Assembly: GCF_020150815.1 (NCBI RefSeq)
Contig: NZ_CP083723.1
Span: forward strand, 186,001 to 250,000
DNA from: Haloprofundus salilacus
GTDB taxonomy: Archaea; Halobacteriota; Halobacteria; Halobacteriales; Haloferacaceae
Length of the DNA stretch: 64,000 nt
Direction: 5' to 3'
Position 1 is the first letter of the stretch. Each line of letters opens with the position of its first letter. A model generated the notes under the pieces. The model was given only the letters and a program-made list of their open reading frames with translations. It was not told the origin of the DNA and did not search any database. Positions 17,491-26,031 of the stretch are shown piece after piece. A program made the position numbers and the translations under genes.

Positions 17491-18456
17491 TCAATCGACG
17501 ACGGATTCGACGGCTGGAGCGATCGATTCGGTCTGTGAGAAGTCCGCAATCGCCCCATACAGTTCGATATCGGAACCAAGAGGCGTGAGCTCGATGGTTG
17601 GTGGGTCAGCAAGCACGTAGTCGTCGATGTGGTCTCGAATCCCAGCAAGCAACCACTCGGCGTTGTGCAACGCAACAGATCCACCCAACGTGATGAGCCC
17701 GGGGTCATACGCGTTTATGAGTGCACCGAGTCCTGCAGCGTTATAGCGAGCGATTTGGTCGAGACATCGCATCGCAAGCTCATCTCCGTTTTCTGCGGCT
17801 GCAAAGACATCAGGGGCAGACAACTCATCTGCATCTCGAAGAATCGAAGGCTGTGAATCACTTTCGAGAACTTTCTGGGCGAAGTTCGGGATTCCTCGGC
17901 CAGCACAGTATGCTTCCCACGCACCCTTGACACCTGAGCTTTCAAGCGTGCCATCGGCCTTGATAGGGAAGAGGCCAACTTCGGTCGCATATCCATGTTC
18001 ACCTGTCACTGGGCGGCCGTCCTCAACGACGCCTGCTCCAATCCCCGTACCAAACGTTACGTGTGCCACACAGGAGTAGCCACGACCATCGCCGAATTGG
18101 GATTCACCAATCGCAGCAGCAGTGCAATCGTTTTTTACGGTCAAGGGAAGCCCGTAGGCGTTTTCGACTGCTACTCTCAAATCGATATCGTGGAGCGTCC
18201 GTCCGTCAGCAGTGTCGAACTCACGGATGACCCCTTGGTCTGTATCCACAAGCCCGGTCGTCGACACCGACACCCCAGTAATGGGATTCGGAGAGTCGGT
18301 CCGAACTCGCTCAACGATCTCGACTACTTGTGCTTCTAACTCGTCGGCTCTCGTTGGTTCGGCAGAGACATCGTGTGGGCCATGGGTAGTTCCACGACCG
18401 TAGCGAACCCGTGTACTTCCGATGTCAATGGCGACGATATCGGCCGCGAAATTCAT
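17491..18456 (-). CDS. ROK-family sugar kinase
   Basis: The protein has 321 residues from the ATG at 18456, chosen because MNFAADIVAIDIGSTRVR matches the family start (the ATP-binding D-x-G loop). HVTFGTGIGAGVVEDG near residue 145 is the second phosphate loop, and GEHGYATEVG follows with the ROK His/Glu. The usual CxCGxxGC zinc motif is absent: the segment is CAGRG, so it is a zinc-free variant. ROK enzymes phosphorylate glucose, N-acetyl sugars or similar hexoses. It lies divergently from a nucleotidyltransferase across a 200-bp gap, fitting provision of sugar phosphates for nucleotide-sugar synthesis. Confidence 0.8.
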   Translation of the reverse strand: MNFAADIVAIDIGSTRVRYGRGTTHGPHDVSAEPTRADELEAQVVEIVERVRTDSPNPITGVSVSTTGLVDTDQGVIREFDTADGRTLHDIDLRVAVENAYGLPLTVKNDCTAAAIGESQFGDGRGYSCVAHVTFGTGIGAGVVEDGRPVTGEHGYATEVGLFPIKADGTLESSGVKGAWEAYCAGRGIPNFAQKVLESDSQPSILRDADELSAPDVFAAAENGDELAMRCLDQIARYNAAGLGALINAYDPGLITLGGSVALHNAEWLLAGIRDHIDDYVLADPPTIELTPLGSDIELYGAIADFSQTESIAPAVESVVD

Positions 18457-18657
18457 AGAGAAGATGACTCCGTTTGCGATAATCACTATGAGTTGCCTAC
18501 AAGCGTCCCAAGCGCTTAGCCCTCACATAATCACCCAGGTAGCGGCCGAACTGTCAACTCTCAGCCGGCGATCTGGGCCTATACAGGCACATGACGTATA
18601 GAGAGAAATGTCGCCCACTTAGAAAAACAAATGCCCAAGCGAAAACATGGCAGTGAT

Positions 18658-19680
18658 ATGCAAGCAATTGTACTCGCAGGAGGGTATGCAACCCGCCTCT
18701 GGCCACTTACCAAAGACCGCCCGAAGATGCTCCTTCCCGTCGGTGAAACGACGGTCATCGACGAGATACTCGCTGACCTCGAAGGCGACGAGCGAGTTTC
18801 TGATGTCTTCATTAGTACGAACGAACGTTTCGCACCGACCTTCGAGACACATATCGAAGAATCCGACTTCGAGAAACCGCAGCTCTCCGTCGAGGAAACC
18901 GTTGAAGAAGACGAGAAGTTCGGTGTCGTCGGCGCACTCACCCAACTGATTGAACGTGAAGGCCTCGACGAAAACGACGAAGGTCTCCTCGTCGTTGCTG
19001 GCGACAACCTCTTTAGCTTCAACCTCTCGTCGTTCGTCGACGAATTCAAAGAAAACGAGGCACCGACGCTCGTCGCCTACGATGTCGAGTCCCGAGAGAA
19101 GGCGAAAGCGTACGGCCTCGTCGAACTCGACGGTGACCGTGTCGTCAACTTCCAAGAAAAGCCCGAAGATCCAAAGAGTACGCTTGTCTCGATTGCCTGT
19201 TATGCCTTCCCCGCAGACGTCCTCTCACAGTTCGACGAGTACCTTGCAGGCGACAACAACCCAGATGAACCTGGTTGGTTCCTTCAGTGGTTGCAGGCTC
19301 GCCAAGCCGTCCACGCGTTCACATTCAGTGGTGCGTGGTTCGACATCGGAACAGCAGTCGGGTATCTCGAAGCCGTCGACTGGGCACTTGGCGGCGAACC
19401 ACTCATCGCCGATGACGCCATAGTCGAATCGTCGCATCTCGAAGGCAGCGTACAGGTGCTTTCTGGCGCGACAGTGGCCGATTCGACCCTCTCGAGGTCG
19501 GTTGTGTTCCCGGAGGCTACGATCTCAAATGCGACGATCCACGATTCAGTCATCGATACCGAAGCGGAAATCGAGAACCTCGAATTATCCAAGAGCGTGA
19601 TCGGGCCCTACTCACAGATCACCACTGAATCAACTGAAAAGAGGTCTGACGACCAAGAGACAGAGGCTGTGACAAAATAG
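18658..19680 (+). CDS. Sugar-1-phosphate nucleotidyltransferase with beta-helix tail
   Basis: The protein has 340 residues from the ATG at 18658, where MQAIVLAGGYATRLWPLTKD begins the family pattern (upstream ATG 18631 is possible). GYATRLWPLTKDRPKMLLPV is the pyrophosphorylase signature, VVAGDNLF near residue 120 is the metal Asp site, and NFQEKPEDP near 173 follows it. Residues ~255-320 contain hexapeptide-like SxxxGS/AT repeats (left-handed beta helix). It makes an NDP-sugar from a sugar-1-phosphate and NTP. The nucleotide and sugar are unknown. It lies beside an AglF-like enzyme of simpler architecture. Confidence 0.85.
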   Translation: MQAIVLAGGYATRLWPLTKDRPKMLLPVGETTVIDEILADLEGDERVSDVFISTNERFAPTFETHIEESDFEKPQLSVEETVEEDEKFGVVGALTQLIEREGLDENDEGLLVVAGDNLFSFNLSSFVDEFKENEAPTLVAYDVESREKAKAYGLVELDGDRVVNFQEKPEDPKSTLVSIACYAFPADVLSQFDEYLAGDNNPDEPGWFLQWLQARQAVHAFTFSGAWFDIGTAVGYLEAVDWALGGEPLIADDAIVESSHLEGSVQVLSGATVADSTLSRSVVFPEATISNATIHDSVIDTEAEIENLELSKSVIGPYSQITTESTEKRSDDQETEAVTK

Positions 19681-19921
19681 CGATCGCTATCAATACTGTG
19701 GCAACAGCGTAGAGGCACTCACAATTTCTGATTTCATGCTATGTACGCTCTGTGAGTGAAAACGAAAGCGAAGCGTAGCGTACGAAACTTAAAAAAATAC
19801 TGACGCGCATTGGAGAGATGGTAGAGACCGGACCCAAAGAAGGCCCAGATATTGATATAGAACAAGTGAACACTCAAACTTGGTGAAAAGACTTACATAT
19901 CATTAGTTCGGGGTGTGGAGT

Positions 19922-20650
19922 ATGAAGGCAGTCGTCCTCGCAGCAGGCAAAGGAACGAGGCTCAAGCCGCTTACCGATGATAAGCCGAAGGGTCTCGTCG
20001 AAGTCGACGGGGAACCTATTCTCACGCACTGTTTCGAGAAACTCGCACACCTCGGGGCAGACGAGTTCATCGTCGTCGTCGGACACAACAAAGAACAGAT
20101 TATCAGCTACTACGGCGACGAAGTCCAGGGCGTCCCAATCAAGTACGCTCACCAGCGTGAACAGAAAGGATTGGCGCACGCACTCCTCACCGTCGAAGAA
20201 CACATCGACGACGATTTCGTGTTGATGCTCGGCGACAACATTTTCGAGGCAAACCTCGGAGATGTCATGCGACGACAGCAAGAACAGCGCGCTGACGCCG
20301 CGTTCCTCGTCGAAGAAGTACCATATGAGGAAGCAAGCCGCTACGGTGTCTGTAACACAAACGACTACGGTGAGATCACGGAAGTCATCGAGAAGCCAGA
20401 TGAGCCGCCGACGAACCTCGTGATGACTGGCTTCTACACGTTCTCTCCGGAGATTTTCCACGCCTGCCACCTCGTTCAACCCTCTGACCGTGGCGAATAC
20501 GAAATCACCGACGCAATCAATCTGCTCTTGCAGAGTGGCCGTACGATTGACGCACTCCGTATCGATGGCTGGCGCGTCGACGTTGGCTATCCGGAAGACC
20601 GCGATGAGGCTGAACGCCGTCTGCAGGAAGAAGCCGCACTAGCAGACTAA
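19922..20650 (+). CDS. aglF: AglF-like glucose-1-phosphate uridylyltransferase
   Basis: The protein has 242 residues from the ATG at 19922, where MKAVVLAAGKGTRLKPLTDD matches Haloferax AglF, a UDP-glucose pyrophosphorylase of N-glycosylation. An upstream in-frame ATG at 19913 adds only three residues. GKGTRLKPLTDDKPKG is the nucleotide loop, MLGDNIFE near residue 103 supplies the catalytic Asp, and EKPDEPPTN near 160 holds the substrate Glu-Lys. WRVDVGYPEDRDEAERRLQ closes the domain. There is no C-terminal beta-helix, unlike the gene upstream. Resemblance to AglF is strong to my reading but would be settled by alignment. Confidence 0.8.
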   Translation: MKAVVLAAGKGTRLKPLTDDKPKGLVEVDGEPILTHCFEKLAHLGADEFIVVVGHNKEQIISYYGDEVQGVPIKYAHQREQKGLAHALLTVEEHIDDDFVLMLGDNIFEANLGDVMRRQQEQRADAAFLVEEVPYEEASRYGVCNTNDYGEITEVIEKPDEPPTNLVMTGFYTFSPEIFHACHLVQPSDRGEYEITDAINLLLQSGRTIDALRIDGWRVDVGYPEDRDEAERRLQEEAALAD

Positions 20651-20905
20651 GCCGAGAGCAGAACGGCGCTGTTTCTTTCGCAACCTCTGTCTGAACCGCA
20701 GAAAATTAGTTTTCCACCTCATCACTCACAGTAGTGGTTCTTAACGGCTACTCCGTCGAATCCAGTAAGCGAATGTCTCAAATGTAGCACCTTGCAACTT
20801 CTATCTCTGTAGTTTGAGGCGACCCACCCCGATTTGAAAGCCGATAATCATCGAGCAAAGGTTTATCACCCCTGTTTTGAGTAATCATATTGAAATCTCA
20901 CTACT

Positions 20906-21406
20906 ATGGCCATAACCGAGAATCTCACAAAAGTACTTCCGCGAACCAATAGTGAAATTGACCTCGAAATCACAGCTGAGGGGTCTGCTGGCGAGAAAAT
21001 CAGTGTACACATTTCGGTTCCAGACGTCACCCTTTCAAACAGCACTACCACCCGATACCGAACGCATCGCTTCGGAACCAATGGATTCTGGTTCGAAACG
21101 ATGGAAGACGCCCTTCGAGGAAGTTACTACACGCTGAAGCCAGTCGTACGCAAATCTGAAAGCGGGAGTATCTCCCTTCACGGGGGGTTGGTTACGTTTG
21201 AATACTACCACGACGCCCAAATTGGCGAGACCGTTGCAGACATTCTCAAGCGAGTAGATGAGGGAATCGTTCTCGAAAACAGAAGAAAGGCAGTAGAGAA
21301 CCAAGAGGGGGAAACCACACAACAAACAGTTATCGAGGATATCGTCACTGAGATTGGGACAAGAGACCTCACAGAGCGACTTTCACGTGGAAAGATACGG
21401 CAGTGA
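20906..21406 (+). CDS. Conserved-looking protein of unknown function
   Basis: The protein has 166 residues with no signal peptide or membrane helix. It begins MAITENLTKVLPRTNSE, then alternates short beta-like strands, contains RFGTNGFWFETMEDALRG near residue 52, and ends in an amphipathic helix-rich tail (KRVDEGIVLENRRKA). An AAAGGTTTATCA box about 45 bp upstream is a plausible promoter. No family is recognised. It sits at the entry to the decayed accessory zone. Confidence 0.6.
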   Translation: MAITENLTKVLPRTNSEIDLEITAEGSAGEKISVHISVPDVTLSNSTTTRYRTHRFGTNGFWFETMEDALRGSYYTLKPVVRKSESGSISLHGGLVTFEYYHDAQIGETVADILKRVDEGIVLENRRKAVENQEGETTQQTVIEDIVTEIGTRDLTERLSRGKIRQ

Positions 21407-21623
21407 AGGTTCTCAAAGGGGCTGTCGGATCGAATTGGAACCCAGTTCTGAAATGGTAGTGTTCGTGAATAGAGACAAAAGGAGGTCAATTGTATTGTCT
21501 GAGTCTTAACCAACAGCCTGAACTCTCGCCCGGTATCTGTTGGTTGAGACTGGCTTCTACCAATCTTCGAAGAGTGAGCTCGAATCGTTGGACTCGACTT
21601 TGAGGATCAACAGGACCTCTCCA

Positions 21624-21803
21624 TTATCTCGACTCACCCACGAGGAGTCCGATCATCAGTTCCACAACACCGCCAACGGATGCCCACAAAAGAGGGTTTC
21701 CGTCACCGACCAGACTGAAGACGACGCCAATACCTGCTCCAAGCGCACCGACGATTCCCGTACGATCATCAAAGTCGAGGCTCAGCACGTCTTGGGTTCT
21801 CAT
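21624..21803 (-). CDS. 59-residue single- or two-helix membrane protein
   Basis: The ATG at 21801-21803 gives 59 residues: MRTQDVLSLDFDDRTGIVGA, then two glycine/valine-rich hydrophobic stretches separated by a short GDGN turn, and a charged end. It could be a hairpin membrane protein or a holin-like peptide. The minus-strand frame is clean and the plus-strand frame opposite it lacks protein-like composition. Function unknown. Confidence 0.5.
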   Translation of the reverse strand: MRTQDVLSLDFDDRTGIVGALGAGIGVVFSLVGDGNPLLWASVGGVVELMIGLLVGESR

Positions 21804-22019
21804 ATAGTGAACTGAACAGCGTTTGTGGACGTAAGCATGCCGTCACCGGGCATGACCCAGCCCATCGCTGATTCGCAGGGTTGCAGAGAGCGTATTTTAC
21901 CTGATATCGTATCTAGAGTGCGCAGATTTCACTAGAACAAGTGGGTGTATATGGCGCTCCAATTTCTCGCACTAGTTAGTCAACACATTTTTATCTGTAA
22001 TCAGTGGATGGTGAATGAC

Positions 22020-22511
22020 ATGCGAGTTACAAGACGTGGTCTTCTCCTTACAATTGGCATACTCTCTGGGGGGCTCGCCGGGTGTACTGCACGCGACTTT
22101 TCGCGTCCAGTTGATCAATATAAAAAAGGAGCTGACCTTTCGGGCCCACGTCCTGGTGGCGCAGAACCCATCGCAGTGGGCGAAATCACCTCGGTTAATC
22201 GCGATGAATTAGTGAAGACTGAGGCCGCATCGATCGGGCTTAAAGCGGTCAGACGGGTAGTGTTGGAACGCCTAGGCGTTTCTAATGTTGGCAGCGGTGT
22301 CAGTTATCCAGTTGGTGGTCCTATCATCTCAATTCATATCGGGGAGGTCTACGATCACGACGGAGAAATCGTGTCTGAGCAAGTAGCCCCGTTCAAAGAG
22401 GTCGTCGAGGTCACACCGTCGGCTGTGACTGTACCGCTCGAGGTCGCTGGAAAGCGAGTGAGCCATACGATTCCTGTCGAAGTCGAAGAGACGACAACGT
22501 ACTTCCTCTGA
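22020..22511 (+). CDS. Tat-type lipoprotein of unknown function
   Basis: The protein has 163 residues from the ATG at 22020. The N-terminus MRVTRRGLLLTIGILSGGLA has the twin Arg of a Tat signal, a hydrophobic core and the lipobox L-A-G-C, giving a lipid-anchored cell-surface protein. The mature part is a short beta-rich domain with no recognised family. A TTTTTATC box ~35 bp upstream is a candidate promoter. The 3' end overlaps a minus-strand frame by ~180 bp. Confidence 0.65.
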   Translation: MRVTRRGLLLTIGILSGGLAGCTARDFSRPVDQYKKGADLSGPRPGGAEPIAVGEITSVNRDELVKTEAASIGLKAVRRVVLERLGVSNVGSGVSYPVGGPIISIHIGEVYDHDGEIVSEQVAPFKEVVEVTPSAVTVPLEVAGKRVSHTIPVEVEETTTYFL

Positions 22512-22676
22512 AACACGAGCCCTAAACTTCTCTCCCGATCCAACTTCCTCAGATTCGATAATATTCAGGTCACGTCCCTCTTGGAATCTTCGATTAATGA
22601 ATTCTGAGACGCCTATTCCGAGGAGTGTGAGTGCAAAGAGCGAACTGATGATGACTCCATATTCTATCGCGGTCAT
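22329..22676 (-). CDS. Possible single-pass membrane protein, convergent with the lipoprotein gene
   Basis: The 115-residue frame from the ATG at 22676 opens with MTAIEYGVIISSLFALTLLG, a clear membrane helix, then FINRRFQEGRDLNIIE. From about residue 55 it runs antisense to the lipoprotein gene and its composition turns shadow-like. The true protein may end earlier through a lost stop or frameshift. The N-terminal part looks genuine and the tail is doubtful. Confidence 0.35.
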   Translation of the reverse strand: MTAIEYGVIISSLFALTLLGIGVSEFINRRFQEGRDLNIIESEEVGSGEKFRARVSEEVRCRLFDFDRNRMAHSLSSDLERYSHSRRCDLDDLFERGYLLRHDFSVVIVDLPDMN

Positions 22677-22813
22677 ACTAGTTCGGGTCCTCGACAACGG
22701 CGACCGCGCCAAGATGGACCGACCGAGTGACCAGCTGGAGATGCGGTGATGCAGGCAACCACGCCCGTCTAGGAGGAGGGCACTTGTGAGGACCGTCGCG
22801 ACCGTACCACAAA

Positions 22814-23104
22814 TTGCTCCGAATCGTCCGGTTGAACACCGGCGGGATGCAGCGGTCAACCATCTCGCTCGGTGGTGTGCTCACGGTCGCTGGTCACGCC
22901 GATATCCTGTCGAGGAAAGCGGAATTGTCGATTTGTGCACCCGTCGACAACGACGACCTCCTAAAGTTCGACGGTCGCCTCGCCCGGACCGACACCAAGT
23001 CGCTGCGTGAGGTCCTCGTAGAGGAGTCCGGTCGGGACGAAGAGATGCGGAAAGCACTTTTAAAACGGTGCAACCAGCTGCTCGAGGGGATGAAGAATGA
23101 CTAA
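22814..23104 (+). pseudogene. Gene remnant of unknown family
   Basis: The frame ending at 23104 carries a protein-like C-terminal part (LLKFDGRLARTDTKSLREV, then an acidic helix ending EEMRKALLKRCNQLLEGMK), but the first ~20 residues look out of frame and no sound start is seen. It probably remains of a longer regulator or toxin-antitoxin-like protein. No family is recognised. Confidence 0.35.
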
Positions 23105-23113
23105 GGGTGACGA

Positions 23114-23298
23114 ATGGCGCTTGGTCCGGACCCTGACGATGAACGCTACCGTGAGACAGTTGAGCTGTTCTATCCGACAGACGAAGTTCTCGGCCAGTAA
23201 CCGCATATCAGGTTGCTGACTCACTCAAAGTCACCCCCAAGCCGCTCGTCGACATCTTCGTCGACTTGCCGACAATAAAGAACTCTGCCGGATCGTGA
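23114..23298 (+). pseudogene. Frameshifted small regulator-like gene
   Basis: The ATG at 23114 gives MALGPDPDDERYRETVELFY to a stop at 23200. One frame over, just before that stop, the coding character continues as VTAYQVADSLKVTPKPLVD to a stop at 23298. A single-base slip near 23185-23195 would explain the break. The second part resembles a DNA-binding or adaptor domain, unassigned. Confidence 0.4.
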
Positions 23299-23378
23299 TT
23301 TCTCGAAGTCCGATCTATGTTTCTTGTTAAGCAGATCGACGTAGTCATCAGAACACTATACCAATCGGTATATTCATC

Positions 23379-23867
23379 ATGTCCGAGATATACAGATTGT
23401 ATATGGATGACCTTGTTGAGCCAGTCGTTGTTGAAGAGTTTGAAAATGCTCGCGTTGTGGAGGTAGGCGAAACATCGTACTATCTTCCGAATGAGATCAG
23501 TAAGTCTGTGGTGGCCGGAGCTCCGAAAAATCTTCAGGACTCATACGAAAACCTCGAGCACTTCACCCGGACCAAGGATTCAATGCGTGATCCAACACGC
23601 CGTGCGATTTACTGGGCGAAATTGCAAGAACGGGCGGATGATACTGAAAATAGATTCCCACTCAAATACGACCAAGCGATCAGGAATATCGAGATAGCCG
23701 AGAGAATCAGTATTCCGTGGTTGGTCGCCAAGATGGGTAGCCAAGCCGTTTTGTCAGCCTATTTGGCAGCCCATGGGAAGCCCAATTCATTCCTCGCCGA
23801 GGCTTTAGAAGTGAGCGAATCAACTATCAGTCAATATTTAAGCGACTTCAAAGCTGATCGTCGTTGA
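23379..23867 (+). CDS. Helix-turn-helix protein
   Basis: The protein has 162 residues with a clean frame. Residues ~1-45 are an acidic beta-rich segment and ~60-125 are helical. The last ~30 residues, FLAEALEVSESTISQYLSDF, form a helix-turn-helix of the kind found in sigma/Xre-like DNA-binding domains. It is probably a transcriptional regulator of unknown target. The start ATG follows an AT-rich stretch with TATACCAATCGG. It lies in the decayed zone and nothing nearby shares its direction. Confidence 0.6.
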   Translation: MSEIYRLYMDDLVEPVVVEEFENARVVEVGETSYYLPNEISKSVVAGAPKNLQDSYENLEHFTRTKDSMRDPTRRAIYWAKLQERADDTENRFPLKYDQAIRNIEIAERISIPWLVAKMGSQAVLSAYLAAHGKPNSFLAEALEVSESTISQYLSDFKADRR

Positions 23868-24232
23868 TGTTTTGAGTTTTCAGAAAACGTAGATGTCGGT
23901 CGATCTGAACTCGGTGATATAGAACTGGGCCTTCAGAGCAGGAACTTTGAGAGTAATAGCTCTTTGATCGCCAGACTTGGTGGGAGCTATAGCCTCTCTA
24001 TTCAGTAGGTATCTTCTGACGGCTTCTGAGCAGGTTTCAGTAGCCGTGCTGAATACAGTGCGCGAATGCAGCACGAGATTCGGCTCAATCTACGAAAGGG
24101 GCGATCGCTCAGGAGAGGTAACGTAGTTGCCGGCGCGCCAATCGGGTTATCAGCTATCTCTCAAAAAATGGCACATCACGTTTCGAAAGACTCGAACGCG
24201 CTACAGGGGTCGTGTGGGACAACAATTATCGC
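23868..24232. other. Gap without a supported gene
   Basis: A 64-residue minus-strand frame occupies 23880-24074, but its composition is not convincing and no start signal is visible. The rest is AT-rich with no recognisable element. Confidence 0.3.
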
Positions 24233-25069
24233 TTAGTCTACTTCGTTGATGAAGGACAGAACCTCGTCGGTGTAGCGGTCTGGTGAGACGAGATGCACCG
24301 CATGTCCACATCCCTCTAAGTTAGCGAGCCGACTGTTCGGCATCATTTCGTGGAGTCGTTCGGCCATGCTTTTGTGGGGGCTCTCATTCCCGACGAGCAG
24401 TAACGTCGGGGTGGATAGCTCTTCAAACGGTGTGAGATCCCACCAGTCGAACTCTCCGGCAACTTCCAACTCGGGCAGGAGGGTTTGATGGAATGTATCC
24501 ACGTGGGCGTCCCATACCGGTGATGAGCGAAGCTCGTTAAGTTCATCCGGCGTGAATTTCGCGAAGTCGCTGACGACCATCGTGAGCGCCTGCTCGTTCT
24601 GTCCCTTGTCTAACAACGCAATAGTCTCTGCCATCGTCTCTTTGAGAATGGCTCTAATGTCCTCGTCGGGCGGGGCAGCAGGCTCGTGCGGGATTACGCT
24701 ACGGAGATTATCGGTTCGTAGGGCCGCCCATAAAGCATAGTTGGCTCCTGAGGAATGACCAAGCAGGTGGACTGGGTCGTCGATCGACTCGACGACTGCG
24801 ACCACGTCGGCAATCTGTGCGTCCGGACTACAATCGTCAGAAGATGAGCTGTCGCCGTGATTCCGTCGGTCCATGGCGTAGACCGTAGTATGTTCTGCGA
24901 GCGAAGAACGGACGTCTCCGAGTTCCCATATCGAACGATCAAACATAGCCCCGTGGACGAGGACGAGCGGCGGCCCACTTCCCGACCACTCGTACGCAAT
25001 TTCAGTCCCATCTGCGGACGTAACTGTCGCTATCTCTTTTTCTTCATCCGGCTCTGGGGTTGTAGCCAT
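24233..25069 (-). CDS. Alpha/beta-fold hydrolase
   Basis: The protein has 278 residues from the ATG at 25069. An in-frame extension to 25177 is possible but its translation looks unlike this family. LVHGAMFDRSIWE near residue 38 is the oxyanion HG, LLGHSSGANYALW near 100 is the nucleophile elbow (Ser in G-x-S-x-G), TLLLVGNESPHK near 213 is the region before the acid, and GCGHAVHLVSPD near 245 contributes the catalytic His. It hydrolyses an ester, lactone or epoxide, substrate unknown. It is a stand-alone gene flanked by remnants. Confidence 0.8.
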   Translation of the reverse strand: MATTPEPDEEKEIATVTSADGTEIAYEWSGSGPPLVLVHGAMFDRSIWELGDVRSSLAEHTTVYAMDRRNHGDSSSSDDCSPDAQIADVVAVVESIDDPVHLLGHSSGANYALWAALRTDNLRSVIPHEPAAPPDEDIRAILKETMAETIALLDKGQNEQALTMVVSDFAKFTPDELNELRSSPVWDAHVDTFHQTLLPELEVAGEFDWWDLTPFEELSTPTLLLVGNESPHKSMAERLHEMMPNSRLANLEGCGHAVHLVSPDRYTDEVLSFINEVD

Positions 25070-25371
25070 GTGACTTCTCCTTTGCAGCGTCTCACTCAAC
25101 GTATTTCGACCCCTACGCAGCTGCGCTGCGAGTGCTGCCTCCCTTACGCCACCTAATATGTTAAATGCTATCATCAACCATAATTCGGATGAGTTACTTT
25201 CGTCTCTGCGTCACGAGAAAGAGGAACTTTAGTCGGTGAGGCCGAGTTGTTCGAGCAGTTCCATGGGTCTCCCGACACGTGGTTGTTTACCAAATCTCAC
25301 ACACCTAAACAATTAGCCATACCACTATTACTTGAACAGTGACTACTCTGTAGTGGCGAGTAACGCTCCCC
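25070..25371. other. Gap with coding remnant
   Basis: A minus-strand frame near 25232-25300 ends with the protein-like string GRPMELLEQLGLTD and a stop, the tail of an unknown gene. The remainder is non-coding. Confidence 0.25.
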
Positions 25372-25487
25372 GAGTCATCACTCGCTTGTGAGGTACCCCA
25401 AAAAATGGTGTGTCAGACCTGAGAGAGAGAGAACGCAGTGGTGTGTCAAAACCTACGCTTTCTCGTGGGGAGATATCTATAACTCCC
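25372..25487 (+). repeat. Dispersed hairpin/TGGTGTGTCA element, copy C
   Basis: The element has the hairpin GAGTCATCACTC (25372-25383), box 1 TGGTGTGTCAGACC (25406-25419), box 2 TGGTGTGTCAAAACC (25439-25453), then CGTGGGGAG and ACTCC. The same order occurs at 27540-27650 and 28088-28196 on the other strand. The stem bases change in compensating pairs between copies. This copy leads directly into a gene fragment. It could be a structured RNA leader, the end of a mobile element, or regulator sites. Confidence 0.55.
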
Positions 25488-25676
25488 TATGAGTGGAGAG
25501 TACACCCTATTGATATAAACTTGTTTGAATATGTCGTTCTTTGCCACTATTGTGAGCGAGACCGCTCCGTTACAGAAGCAGAGTTGGTAGCAAGCAAGGT
25601 ACTCGACCGTCCAGATAGCTCGACGGATCTAGCCGGGCTCACTGACGGTGGCCGTCATGCGGTCTATTCATCCTAA
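25410..25676 (+). pseudogene. Fragment paralogous to the gene at 26841-27212
   Basis: The C-terminal ~40 residues read VTEAELVASKVLDRP, then SSTDLAGLTDGGRHAVY. They closely match the SVEDAEVMASNVLGR and SSTHLVGLTDGGRRAVY segments of the minus-strand gene at 27 kb. A stop follows where the paralogue continues for ~50 residues, and the upstream part is repeat-derived. It is a truncated copy in the opposite orientation, probably left by recombination or element loss. Confidence 0.5.
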
Positions 25677-26031
25677 CAACGCCACCTCGACACCACGCAC
25701 TCCCAGTACAGCGTCCCTTAGTGCCAACCCGAATTGAAACGAGGGGCAAAGGGGAGAATCCCTCGTAATATGGCGCAGCTGTCAACACCGGAATGATGCC
25801 CTTATGATGGATTTCCCGAGCGAAGGCATCAGTTCCGAAGCGCCGACAACCAAGTAGGTGGTTCACGACGATTTCAATAATTGTTCGCACTCGCCACTAC
25901 GAGTGAATATTATGCAAAATGTCGTATAACCCAACGCAGGAATTGGCGCCAATCGATACTTTGGGGTTGAAGAGAAGGTGCTGGTAACTTGTTCCAGAAG
26001 ATGTATGTCATAGACTCCAAAGTTTCAACCA
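25677..26031. other. Gap without a supported gene
   Basis: This 355-bp gap shows no frame with protein-like composition. An AT-rich GTGAATATTATGC stretch near 25905 may belong to the next gene's upstream region. Confidence 0.3.

Noticed and set aside
19803-19890. A 22-residue frame upstream of the AglF-like gene
   Set aside because: Too short and without distinctive composition to support a peptide.
25372-25487. Repeat elements as remnants of one coding sequence
   Set aside because: Some translated strings match between copies (for example VSxP followed by SRGG), but box spacing shifts the frame between copies; left as an open alternative rather than a gene call.
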